A stretch of 64,000 nt of DNA from Arthrobotrys musiformis. Its lineage: Eukaryota > Ascomycota > Orbiliomycetes > Orbiliales > Orbiliaceae. Made by a program: the position numbers and the translations under genes. Position 1 is the stretch's first letter; every line of letters starts with the position of its first letter. A model generated the notes under the pieces. That model was given only the letters and a program-made list of their open reading frames with translations, was not told the DNA's origin and made no database searches. Of this stretch, positions 35,059-46,024 are shown piece by piece. Where the stretch lies: assembly GCA_036971715.1 (NCBI GenBank), contig JAVHJL010000003.1, positions 2,790,001-2,854,000 of the forward strand, written 5' to 3'.

Positions 35059-37350
35059 CTACGATGGAGCACCAGTACCAGCACCGGCATCCAACCTACC
35101 TACCTTGACACCCTCAAACATCGGCGTCGATAACCTCATCGCCTTCAACTCCTTCCTCGTCTCCCTCCTCTTCATCTTCTGCAGGTCATCAAAGAGCCCT
35201 GTGGCACCATGTTTGAACCTCGTCAACATATCCGCCGCCTGCCCCTTCGTTATTTTTTCCTGCCTATACTCCTCAACCGATTTCTTCGTCCGCTTCGACA
35301 AGAACTCCAATTGTCCGTCGCTTGCGTCGGCTTTCCTCCACGCGGCGGTATGGGTGATCAATTGTCGCGGATACCTGCCTGTGACAAACGTATCGGCGGC
35401 ATTAACGATCTCTTCGAGGGTGTTAACATGTTCGACCACAATCCTAGGCTTCATATACGGAGCCCCGTATTTTCCTTTCAGCCCCTCCGGCAGCGCTCTC
35501 GTTTCCTGTGCGAAGAATCCGCCGGTGGGCTTCACCTGAACGGTTATGTAGCTATTATCGATCAATCCCAATACATACTTCCCGGGTCCGACCCACACCC
35601 ATGCGTTCAAGCTAAACTGCCGTACGCTGGCATCCGCCCTCGAGTCCTCGAGTAAATCGTGAATACTGTCGTAGTCTATAAACGTCACGGTCCACGGTTT
35701 GGAATATATCTCCGGATCGATCTCGTCTTCCAGCGATACATCCGACGATAGCTGCGATCCCTCGGATTGTTTTCGTTCCAGTTCGTCTTGGTTTCCTTGT
35801 TGGAGGAGTTGGAATTTATCCTTGACGACTTTGGATGATGCCCTGTCTAAGACTTCTTCCGGGTCCAGTCCGAATAGTGTCGGTGTCGTTACTACCCCGC
35901 GAGAAACCGATCCGACTACGTCTATAACATGGCAATCTTCCTTTCCTGGGTGTAATCTCATCCCGCGTCCGATCATTTGGACTAATAGATTTCGAGATCT
36001 GGTCGGTCTACATAGTAATACGCAGTCGATGTTGGGAATATCCGTTCCTTCGGTGAAGACTCCGCAGTTAACCAGCACGGGGAACTTGCCCGCTCTAAAG
36101 TCGTCCAGTATCTTCGATCGTTCCTGCAGTGGTGTTTCGCCGGTGACGTAGAATGCCTCGTATCCGAACCGTCTGAAGAGGTTGGTCATGTCTATTGCGT
36201 GTTTTATATTAACGCAGAACACCAGGGTGCTTTTCCTATCCCCTGCCTTCTCGACCCAGCTGCGGATTGTGACGTCGTTGTTTTCGGGTGTGTTAACGGC
36301 GTCGCCTAGTTCGGTCAGGTTGAAGTCTCCGTTGAACCTCAATTTCACGTTTTCGTAGCTTATGTTTGTTTTTACGGTTGTGAAGAGGACTTTTGAGAGC
36401 CAGCCGGAATCGATCATTGAGACAAAATCCTTGTGGTAGACGATATGATCCATCACAGCGCCGAGCTTTAACCCATCGCTTCTTCCAAAGGTGGCGGAAA
36501 CCCCGACGACGTAGACACCTGAGTCTGAAGACATGGCGCCGAAGTGGTCCAGCGCCTTTCGATACGTTTTTGAGACGGCGTGGTGCACTTCGTCGATTAG
36601 GATTAATTTGTGGAGTTCGGGTTTGAATTTCGAGATCCGGGTGGAGGAGGAGGTGATGGATTGGATGGATGCGACGGTTATATCTGCTGTACCGGTTGCG
36701 TGGCTGGGTCCCATTTCTACTTCGACGGTTTTGTCGGGGTAGCGGTTACGGCAGTGGGCGGCGGCTTGCTCGACGAGTTCGCGACGGTGGGCGATGATGA
36801 TGGTTTGTGTCGCTTCAGGTCGGAGGGGAATGATCCGCTCGATCAGTTGGGTGAAGATCACGGTTTTCCCGCTGCCGGTGGCCAGGGAGATGCCGAGTCT
36901 TCGATGACCCCGTTGGTGGTGGTCCAGGACTGCTTGGATGCATTCTTCTTGGTAGTCTCGGAGGACGAGTTGGGCTTGTGCTAGTTCCGGTCTGGGGGAA
37001 GATGGTGGTGTTATCGAGGAGGATTTGGTTTTCGATTTCCTGGGCTTTCTGGTTTTTGGTGGCGGTGGTGGTGGCTCTGGAGATGCTGTATCGTCGTTAT
37101 CGATATCGATTGCTATCTTTGCCTTCGCCTTCGCCTTCGCCCGCGTGGTTTTATATCGGAAGACCTGCCATTGACTCGTCGCCGTCGTGGACCTGGGAAG
37201 GATGTAGGATGGATGGAGAAGGCCATGGCGGGGCGCGACAAGAGCCCTGAAGAGGCCCAAGGATCTCCTCATGACATTGCGTGGCAGTCGTGGGAAGGGT
37301 GAGGGGGTTGAAGGAGTAGCTAAGAAGTATGTAATCCAGGTTAGCCTCAA
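35059..37350 (-). CDS. IRC3: IRC3: mitochondrial superfamily 2 DNA helicase
   Basis: A single exon of 763 codons. IRC3 is a double-stranded-DNA-dependent helicase that helps keep mitochondrial DNA. All core motifs are visible: LRDYQEECIQAVL (Q-like region), ATGSGKT (Walker A, Lys162), LILIDEVHHA (motif II, DEVH at 253-256), VGVSATFGRSDG (motif III), TEGTDIPNIDCVLL (motif V) and QMIGRGMRLHPG (motif VI). The first 80 residues are Arg/Ser/Ala-rich and suit a mitochondrial presequence; Met27 (MRRSLGLFRALVAPRHG) would give a more compact presequence than Met1. A Lys/Ala run and a proline run separate it from the helicase core. The C-terminal third matches the family extension. Confidence 0.93.
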   Translation of the reverse strand: MRLTWITYFLATPSTPSPFPRLPRNVMRRSLGLFRALVAPRHGLLHPSYILPRSTTATSQWQVFRYKTTRAKAKAKAKIAIDIDNDDTASPEPPPPPPKTRKPRKSKTKSSSITPPSSPRPELAQAQLVLRDYQEECIQAVLDHHQRGHRRLGISLATGSGKTVIFTQLIERIIPLRPEATQTIIIAHRRELVEQAAAHCRNRYPDKTVEVEMGPSHATGTADITVASIQSITSSSTRISKFKPELHKLILIDEVHHAVSKTYRKALDHFGAMSSDSGVYVVGVSATFGRSDGLKLGAVMDHIVYHKDFVSMIDSGWLSKVLFTTVKTNISYENVKLRFNGDFNLTELGDAVNTPENNDVTIRSWVEKAGDRKSTLVFCVNIKHAIDMTNLFRRFGYEAFYVTGETPLQERSKILDDFRAGKFPVLVNCGVFTEGTDIPNIDCVLLCRPTRSRNLLVQMIGRGMRLHPGKEDCHVIDVVGSVSRGVVTTPTLFGLDPEEVLDRASSKVVKDKFQLLQQGNQDELERKQSEGSQLSSDVSLEDEIDPEIYSKPWTVTFIDYDSIHDLLEDSRADASVRQFSLNAWVWVGPGKYVLGLIDNSYITVQVKPTGGFFAQETRALPEGLKGKYGAPYMKPRIVVEHVNTLEEIVNAADTFVTGRYPRQLITHTAAWRKADASDGQLEFLSKRTKKSVEEYRQEKITKGQAADMLTRFKHGATGLFDDLQKMKRRETRKELKAMRLSTPMFEGVKVGRLDAGAGTGAPS

Positions 37351-38699
37351 AGCTCCACTGTCAGCGTTTGGCGCCCCGGAAAATACACCAATGAGATGAC
37401 ATAAACCACCACCAACACCACTAGCCAGAACCCAGAAAGAGACGATGACTCGATAGATGCTTTTGTTTTTAAATTATATCTCGAGATATAATTAATTCTA
37501 TAACAAAAGAGAGAAGAAAGAAAGAATCGAAGATATGCGAGTATGTGCCAGTAAACGGCGTCTATATTTTAGTCTTTAAAACAAAAGAAACGACAAGAAA
37601 CCCCCCTCGCACGCACACAAAATCCCCATGTCCAAGGCTCTATCATTCGCTGAGGGGCTCCCCGTTCTCTTGTTTTGCTTTCCCTGCCACGGCGTCAAGA
37701 GCGGTGAATGTAGATAGTAATTACAAGTTGTTCGCCTTTTTGTCTTCTTGGAAACAAAATGTACATTGGATGATATGATATCAATGATGTAGGTATATAT
37801 GTCGTATATCGAAACCAATATGCAAAAGATAATGATAAAGGGGGGAGGGGAGAAGAGTAGATCATGAAAGTAGAATGATGCCAAAATGCTCGTCCTATAT
37901 CGGAAAACAAGGTATCTCCGTGATATAAAATTGGGATATCGAAAGAAATGAAAGTTGAGATATAACGGAATTGGATAGGAATCGATGGGAGAATGGACCA
38001 CACATTACTTTATATGAAAGAAGGGTGCTATCGGAGATAGAGGGGGGATTGACAAGAAGAAATCCCCACGATGTTTTTGGTGTTTTTGTCTTGAAAGGAA
38101 AAAGAAGTACCAAGATGCGTGGAAGAAAGGATACAGGTTCATACTTGCTAAACCTCCGGACAATGCTTGAACTCTTGTCATCGCCGAAAGAGCCGACGAA
38201 CCTGTCCTTGGTGTCAATCCTAGCTGGCAGTGATAAGGAGATAACGAGATAAAAAGAGATAAAGGAATAACAAAAAGTCAAAAAAACCACAAATTCACGG
38301 TTCAAGGAGAGCCATGACATGTGAAATGGATCTGTGAACCCAATAGATTATTCGTATCAAGACTTTGGCTTCCCTGCTGATGACGCTTCAAATAAAAGAA
38401 ACAAAAGCCTGCACGTCGAGGCGGCAATGCATAGCGTATGCATGACTTTCAGCGATCCCATCAACGAATGTATCCAAGCACCTCACAGAAAAGAAGAAAG
38501 GAAAAAAGGAAAAAAAACGTCAATACAAGAGAAAGATAAGGACGCTCAAATGGCCCATAAACGTGAAACCCCAGTTGTTGCTCAACCCATGTTGTTGTTT
38601 TTGGTCGTAAAGTCGTTATCTCGTTGAGATACTATACCTTTTTTTTCTCTGATCGGTTTACCCTTGGTCTTGTGGGCAAAAAAATGATAATCGGGTCGT
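37351..38699. other. Intergenic region upstream of IRC3
   Basis: No gene is supported. It contains the IRC3 promoter and the 3' flank of the DUF7918-like gene. Short frames on both strands have no motif and look random. Confidence 0.6.
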
Positions 38700-40534
38700 T
38701 TAGACCAAACCTGCTTGAGCTTCAATGCTTACGGGTTCCTTGCGTTTGACCTTCTTGTTAGGGCTTGCGAGGTCCGGGTTGAAGTCAGCGGCGTCTCCTT
38801 CGTCGCCCAGCATTTGCTGCAAAAGGCCCGCTGCACTCTTCGCCCTACGATGGATGCCATTGCGGGTATTGCCAGAAACTTGTTGTGGCGGAGTATTGAA
38901 CTTAGGATCCCATTCCCAGTTGGCACCGTTTCCGACAGGTTGGGATTGTGTTTCTGGCGGAGGAACTGGAGTGGTCGCGCGGCCTCGTTTGAGCTGCTAA
39001 TTGTTAGCTCTTGAACGTACCATTCTTTTTAGATTGTTTACAGACCTTCATCTTGCGAATCCCCTCCTCGATCTTAGCGGCTTCCTCCGTATTTTCAACA
39101 CCTTTAGGTCTCCCATTAACCGATTCACTGTCAGTTTCGTTGTCACTATCTAACTGCTTGAGCTTCCTGAGGCCTTTCCTCGGTTTTTTCTTATCGACGT
39201 TTTCGTCGTTCGATGAATCTCTAAATCCGAGGAAACCGCTTTGAGTTGATGGCGGCGGGAGTTTTCCCAGATTTTTTACCATCTCGTCTAGTCGGAGAGA
39301 CTGGCGCTTTCGAGTGAGAAGGGCGCCGCCGGGAGACAATGGAGAAATTGGGGATAGATTTGGCGAAAGAGATGGAGATGGAGGGATAACGCCCATCTTG
39401 CGAAGTTGGCCTAAATATTGATTAGTTGTAGAACAGTTTTCTAATAGGACCATTGAAACCTACGTTCTCCGCGATAGAAGATGATAAAAGTAGCCCAAGG
39501 GCTAGAGAGAGGGTCAAGACAAGTCACAGTTTGAGACCATATAAGATCCTTGTCAACTTTCTGAGCTGGTGCAAAACTATTGAATTCGTTAGATTTACCT
39601 TTTTTTTTTTTTGATTAAAACGAAAAGTGAAAAGAGAAAAGGTGATTAATTTCACATACCCCGTCGTGTGAGACACTTCTGCTTTAGCCGCAGATGAGGG
39701 CTCTGCAATGATATCCTCCTCATGCATCATGCCGTCCTCTTCGTCTTTCTTTGGTTCGAATACTCCGTACTTTGGCGCGCCGTCGGCGAGTACACGGTAG
39801 AGTTTGAGTTTGATTTGGCCCACGGTATTGGTGATTTGAGCTGGTGGGGCGGTTTCTTCGTCGTCATCGTTATCGGATGGGGAAGCGGATCTTGGGGGGG
39901 TATCCTCCATTTCCATTTCGCCGTCGTCGGATTGTTGTCGTCGGTTGGATGACCTCGGGGAACGGGACGAAGAGTTGCGAGAGGTAGCACCGGTGGTGGT
40001 GTTCCTTCTGTGGAGTCCACGACGACCCGGTTTACCTGAATTCGGTGAGCTACTTCCAGAATGTGAACGGATTGCTTCCTTTTCCTCACGAGATAGATCC
40101 AATCCTCCCAAAAAGGTCTCCAGTCCGACCTCACGCCACATGAAGGCCTTTTCTCCAATGCTGCCGTCTTCCATGGCACACCAACGGCTGCTTATCCAGG
40201 TATCCCGTCGACGAGTCAGCATTGCAGCAGCTTCTTCTTCCTTTCCATCGAGAAAAAGGTAAGCTGCCAAATGTTCCTGTGGGTTTTCGGTGAGTGGTTT
40301 GTAGTCGTCCGATGAGATCGAAATTGAAATTGCGAATGAATTCGGTGGAGCTGACGGGGGGAAGGTGTTTTTCGGGGCTATGGGCCCTGGTGGCCGCTTA
40401 GACGGAGCCGGACCGTCGCCAGATGGAACGGCAATGTAAGCGGTGGTGATGGATTTCCTGGTGTGAGATTTGTACTCCGGAAGGGGCCCGGTGGGCGTAT
40501 GGACCGTAATGGTCACACCTTTGTGAGTGGGCAT
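38700..40534 (-). CDS. DUF7918-like fungal protein
   Basis: Four minus-strand exons, 40534-39660, 39576-39464, 39410-39046 and 38996-38700, join in phase to give 549 residues. The N-terminus starts MPTHKGVTITVHTPTG and continues with ITTAYIAV and FAISISIS. A later block includes AYLFLDGKEEEAAA and GEKAFMWREVGLE. The short second exon and the start of the third encode WATFIIFYRGERQLRKMGVI. This arrangement (beta-rich N-terminal half, then a 'FxFxYRs...L...Gii' end) matches, as far as I recall, DUF7918 proteins common in filamentous fungi; their function is unknown. The middle is Ser/Arg/Asp-rich and disordered, and the tail (KKVKRKE) could be a nuclear signal. The last acceptor is a tandem TAG-CAG site. 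Confidence 0.78.
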
Positions 40535-43500
40535 GGTTTTCGGGAAGACGCGAAGGAGCTTGTGGTTGAGATCGCCGTGTTTGGAAGTTGTTTGGGGAGA
40601 AAAAAATGTCTTAAGGCGAACGGAGTTACGTAGGTATTACGAACGAACAGGCAGTACTTCGGAGAAGAGGGAGAGCGGGAGAGAGATATGGGTCGATGGA
40701 TGGTAGGGGAAATGGCTCTCCTTTCGGTGTGTGAGCGACGATGGTTGAATGATGACGAATGGTGAATGATGAATGATGATGGTGAATGGTGATAAATGAT
40801 GTACGTTGAATGATATTGGTGAACAATATTGGCGATGGTGATTTAAAGGAGGAGATGAGAAGGGGTGAGTAGGAGGAGGAGGAGAAGGTTTCCTGCCCAG
40901 TGATCTGGTGATTAGGCGGCGTGTCAGTCAGTCAGTAATTAAAAAACAAGCAGAGCAATTATGATGACATAACATCGAGGTATCTCATCGCCGGGGGAAA
41001 TTTAAAATTAAAGAGAAGTTGAAATTTAACAGAAACAGAAAGCAGGAAACAGAAACAAAACAAGGGCCGGGTCAAGGTCAAGGTCGATTAAAAGGAAAGA
41101 GAAGAACGAAAACGGGAACCAGAATAAGAACACAAGACGACGACTTTTTGTTCTCGTCGAAGCCGCTAAAGCTTCCGAGAATGCAGGCAGACAATGCCCA
41201 TCCAGCAAGCAACGCCACTATGCTACCACCACCACTCCGACCACCATGCCTGCCAAATGCCAAATGCCATACCAGACCAGATCATGCATCCATACGGACA
41301 TCCACACACATACATACACAAGTATACACTTATGATCCTGAGGTAAGTACCATCTGAAACAAGAATGGTGTTTGGGTTGACCTGTCGTTGAGTCGAATGA
41401 CGAAAACGATGAAGTAAAGAAGAAGAGAGGAGGAGGAGAGAGGAGAGGAGTAGCAAGAGAAAGAGACTCACCTGATTTGGTGTTTCGACTTTTTTCCTTC
41501 AGTTTCGGGCGACCAGTTCGAATTTTTGGCAAATACGAAGTGAAATGGATTGAAATGAAATGAAATGGAAAGGAAATTGGCAGCGCGTGAAGAGGAAGAG
41601 GAGGAGGGGATCTCCGGCTGAACTGAAGTTGAGTAAGAAGTAATAAGTAAGAAGTAGCTTGGTTGGTTGGTTAGCCAGCTAGTTAGCTGGGCAGAACGGG
41701 ACAGAACAGGACAGAGGAAAAAAAAAGGCAGAACGTGACGTGGAGAGCGAGGTTCCAGTTGTCGGTCGTTCGTCGGGTATTTCGAAGGAAGGGGCTTCCC
41801 TTCTTTTGTCACCACCACCAACCAATCACAAGAACTATGGGAAAAGGGAATAGATGATAGACTATCTTTGTTTTTGAACAGAGGAACTGGATTATCTTTT
41901 TGTTTGGAGATCGAGAGGAAAGAAAAGAAGAGGAAGAGGAAGTTCGAGAGGAAGGGAATAAAAAAATAAAATAAAAAAAGGAAGCAGAATTTTGGTGGAT
42001 TGGTTTTGATGTCAAATAGAGAAAAAAAAGAATCGGACGCTAACAACGGATTCGGAGCTGCATGCATGCAGGTTCTCTGTTCTATGGCGAGGCAGCCCGT
42101 CGAACAGCTGTCCGGTGACCAAATTGGCACGCTACCTAGGCTAGGAAGTAGGTAAGGTAAGTTGGTATCGATCGATTGAATTGAATTGAAATAAACCAAG
42201 AAGCAACAGTTAGCAGTGATTGAACAGTAGCTGCTGGTATGATTGAATGAATAATTATAAATGTCGGTGGGGTTGCTGGGTGAAATGACTAGGTCTAGAA
42301 CCAGATCTCATCCGTGACCCGTGGTAGCTGTTGTACGTCTAGTGATGACGATGGTTGGTGGATGATGGTTGATGGTTGATGGTTGGTTCAATTGTTGGTT
42401 GTTGGTGATGTGAATAATTCCCAGAACAGGAACTGTAATTGGCTTCAAATCGAGTAATCAAATTGATCTGTCAATATAATTAATTAGAATATCACCGTGC
42501 TGTGCGAGACAAGCCGCGAGGGTTGCTTCATCATTGATCATTCGTGATCGTGCCCTTAGCTCTGCCCTGCTCTCCACACACATGTACGTACACACGGGTG
42601 TGACTGAATGGTTGTATCGAACAGGGCCTGCAACGGTGACTCTGACTAGTAGAATTTATTTTTTCTTTCTCTTCCAGGAATTCCCCATGTCGTTCGAAGT
42701 CATTCGGATTCTTTCTTTTTTGAATGCTCGCGATAGCTCCAATTTCGGGTGGGATTGGATGTTGGCTCATGGGAAATAAGCGGGTGGTTGGCACCAACTA
42801 ACTGCAGGCCAGAGCATTGATCAATTGAATTCATGAACTCATGAAACACCACGACTGTACATGTCTATAGCCAAATATAATACCTGCTCCCACCGAGGCA
42901 AAATACTATTTACCCAGTCTCTCAGAATCAGCATCCATTTTCGAATATCCTTTCGAAGTTGTGGACATTAATATTTGCAAATCTCCACGAAATTCTGCTA
43001 GCTGCTGGTGGCAGACCCACAGTTGGCTGCTTACCGTGCCATGCCGTCTGTTTGTTAATTTTAAATTAAACTTGCCAGCTAGCACAGAGCATGAGCAAGC
43101 TTGACCGTTTGGATAAGCTTGAGCTCCAACGCCGGTTAGCTGCTTTGAGTAAAGTAGAAAGTTACCTACCTGGTAGCTTGGTACTTGGGTGGGTAGCTGG
43201 CATCCGCAGCCCTGCACATACATACATTGTATTACATACTACATACATCTACGATCAAAAAATGCGGAAGAAAGCAAGCTAGAAAACGATCGAAAGGGAA
43301 GAAGAAGAATAACTTCATACAACTACCCTCAGTTCGAATTCTACCTCGCAGCGCAATCCTAAGAGTACAATATAAAGTTTGTATGCACGCTTTCTTTTTC
43401 TTTCCTTTCAAACCAGTGGTTCATAGGGAAGAGCCCATCGCTGCCCCGTCCGGAAAGGGAGATGATACAAGGATTCGCAAGCCAAAGTCCTGGGGACGTA

Positions 43501-44152
43501 TGTTTGCTCCATTGGCCAGCGATCCGACGGATGCATGCCAGCGTGCCTGCTCCATGCAAGGAGAAGCAGGTGAATTCAAAGAAAGGGGCACTCCTCCTTC
43601 GAACTCTCTTCATCTTTCTCCCGCTAACTCCTCTTTCTTTCATCAAATTAAAAATGGTTGTCGGGAATGTAAATGCGAGGCAGATGATATCATTCAATGG
43701 CATGGTCCGTTGGGGACAGCTATAATGAAGCCTCCATATCGAAATCCAATCGAATCGACTCTGATGATATGTACCGGTACCAGTACTATACTACCTGTGG
43801 GCAGTCTGCGAACGAGCACCTTTGACTTAGCTCCTGCAACACGAAAACTGCAACAAAGGAGTTCATTCCCGTCATATTCGAGTATAATGTATTGAGGATG
43901 AGAGAATTCTCGCCCAATAGAGCCCTTAAACCCACTTATATGGCCGCACATTTCAATATGTATACCCGTATCGTAGTTATAAACTGTGTGAAAATTTTGA
44001 GAATCCGAGGCGGTTCGATGGATCCCTCGCCGTAGGAAATTCAAAACGTGGAGAAAAACACACATCCCACGTTGTCGATAGACCCAATTCGAATGCACAT
44101 GGCATCCACGTAGAATACATTATCGAAAAGATAGAACCAGAATAGAGGGGAA
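40535..44152. other. Intergenic region between divergent DUF7918-like and secreted-protein genes
   Basis: No gene is supported. It includes ATGATG- and GGTTGA-type microsatellites (about 40740-40830 and 42355-42400), a CT/GA-rich tract (41400-41470), short TACCTA motifs near 42135 and several poly-A/T runs. Two longer chance frames (41468-42199 minus, 43227-43895 plus) lack motifs. Confidence 0.55.
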
Positions 44153-45739
44153 ATGTGGGCCTCATATCTCCCCCTCCTCCCCTCGCTGGCAGCGGCCTTC
44201 GAAATCGCCTTCAGCAACCACGACCTCGAAGAGGACCTCCCGAACGAATTCCCCCACTCCCCACTCCCAGACTTCAACTGGAGCGTCTACCCCCGCTTCC
44301 GCTGCAACGTCGTAAACCGCTCCGGCTTACAATATAAACCGAACGAGGTTAGCTATCTAAAAGACGTTCTCGTCCGCACTTTACCAAACGGCGAGGGTCC
44401 CCCCAATATAATAGTCCTATACCAAACCGAGCCGGGTGCCTTCACCAATCCTGAGGCACAATTCAACCCCTCCGATCCATGCGCCTCGACCAACGCCAGG
44501 ACTATAATCCGCTTCAAAGATGCGACGGAGTATTTATCCCGAGGCGTAGGTAATAGCCAGAAATATAACGTCTTCGTACACAACACGCCCACCTACTGGA
44601 AGGAACTGGATCCCAATGAACCATATCCGGAGGAGTTGGCACATATAATCAATCAGTTAGAACCGGGCAGGTTCGCTATGTTTAACAGCTGGAGAAACCT
44701 ATGGGATATTCCGGAACCTAATTATAGAGGACTGCCGGAGCAGTGGGGGGATATACACTCCAGTGGGTATTTTACTGATTGGTGGTATTTATTCTCTGAA
44801 CACGGCCGGAGCATGTTGCGCGGTTCGGACGATGAATCTGATTATTCTAATGCTGATGACTCTGACGCCGATGACTCTGATGCATCTGGCGGAGGCGGCG
44901 GCGGTAATCAACAAAACGCAGTAAACGGCCCCGTCAGTTTACTCAGCGAAATCAATGCCATCAATGCAAGAAACGCCCGAGAAAACGCCCAAGCAAACGC
45001 CCAAGCAAACGCCCAAGGCGGCACCTCCCCATCGTCAGACAGCTCAGCCGACGAAGTCGCATCCCAAATAACCACCTTCAGCACCGACTCAACCGATCTT
45101 CGCGAACTAGTCGATCGTGAAGACTACCCATGGCAACCCCCACGTCCGCAAAAGATCCGGAATAACCCACGTTGGATATACCGTCCTACGAGGCCAGTTG
45201 CAACCATTAACCCTGCCTTTCGAAAATGGCGGAACGACCGTATCATCCAGGCTGGGGATTATCGCCCCATCCCTACCGTGTCCGATGATGGGGTGGAGGA
45301 TACATTACGCGGCGTACCGTATGATGAGCTGATTGCCGAAGGGTGGATTGTAGATAAACAAGCCGAAGCAGAGTATCAAGAGAAACGTGAAAGGGAGCGT
45401 GAGGGGATCAGGGAAGCAGAGATATTTTACGATTTACTATCTCAAGAAGAGAAATCTGGAACTCTAGGGCAAACAGTTTACGACAAGCTCTGGGAAATGG
45501 AGGAGCCGGGGTATAAACCGACGGACCCTCTGACGCAACTGTTGAATATCGATACCAACGATCCGGAAATGAGAGTTGAGGACGAAGGTGATATTGCAGA
45601 TGTAGCTGGCCCCCCTGGACAAGAGGCACCCGCCGAGGTCCAACGATTGCCGAGAGTAATGGTGTTCAGACCGCCGGTTTCGAATCGTGTCCATGATTTC
45701 CTGTCTGGGGCCGGGTCGCCATCAGATGAGTTTAGGTAG
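44153..45739 (+). CDS. Acidic, probably secreted protein of unknown function (528 aa)
   Basis: A single exon with ATG in good context. The first 15 residues (MWASYLPLLPSLAAA) are a plausible signal peptide. The following 220 residues form a compact-looking domain rich in Trp, Tyr and Pro, with blocks such as FNWSVYPRFRCNVVNRSGLQ, PPNIIVLYQTEPGAF and GYFTDWWYLFSEHG. Only two cysteines are present in it (near residues 50 and 109), enough for one disulphide. A disordered linker follows with Asp/Ser repeats and a short NAQANAQANAQ tandem. The C-terminal part contains a second folded-looking stretch (RPTRPVATINPAFRKWRNDR) and a charged helix. I do not recognise the family and suspect a lineage-restricted protein. 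Confidence 0.75.
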   Translation: MWASYLPLLPSLAAAFEIAFSNHDLEEDLPNEFPHSPLPDFNWSVYPRFRCNVVNRSGLQYKPNEVSYLKDVLVRTLPNGEGPPNIIVLYQTEPGAFTNPEAQFNPSDPCASTNARTIIRFKDATEYLSRGVGNSQKYNVFVHNTPTYWKELDPNEPYPEELAHIINQLEPGRFAMFNSWRNLWDIPEPNYRGLPEQWGDIHSSGYFTDWWYLFSEHGRSMLRGSDDESDYSNADDSDADDSDASGGGGGGNQQNAVNGPVSLLSEINAINARNARENAQANAQANAQGGTSPSSDSSADEVASQITTFSTDSTDLRELVDREDYPWQPPRPQKIRNNPRWIYRPTRPVATINPAFRKWRNDRIIQAGDYRPIPTVSDDGVEDTLRGVPYDELIAEGWIVDKQAEAEYQEKREREREGIREAEIFYDLLSQEEKSGTLGQTVYDKLWEMEEPGYKPTDPLTQLLNIDTNDPEMRVEDEGDIADVAGPPGQEAPAEVQRLPRVMVFRPPVSNRVHDFLSGAGSPSDEFR

Positions 45740-46024
45740 CCTATATGCTAGAATGGTGTCTATTGATCAGATGTTAGATAATAAAAATGGGATATACTGT
45801 TGCATTTTCCGCGTTGCCCCAGCCGTCGCGCGATCAGGCGGTTTCGTACCAACCCAAAAGTGCGCCAAGCTCAACCTCAAGCTCTCCCTTCCACGCGACC
45901 CTGCGAATATAATCCCCACACAGCCATTGTCGCCAAAACATTCTCTCATGATAATCTTGATACCCAGGCATCGCCTATAGCTTCCACTATCCTATTATGT
46001 TATGATAGCATCTATTCACTTCCG

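Noticed and set aside
35105..36984. Several plus-strand frames of 124-150 codons opposite IRC3
   Set aside because: Antisense shadows of the IRC3 coding sequence without any independent motif.
41468..42199. 243-codon minus-strand frame in the intergenic region
   Set aside because: Phe/Ser-rich composition from homopolymer tracts, no domain and no consistent exon structure.
43227..43895. 222-codon plus-strand frame upstream of the secreted-protein gene
   Set aside because: No motif, Lys-rich then random composition, poor start context and competing frames on the other strand.
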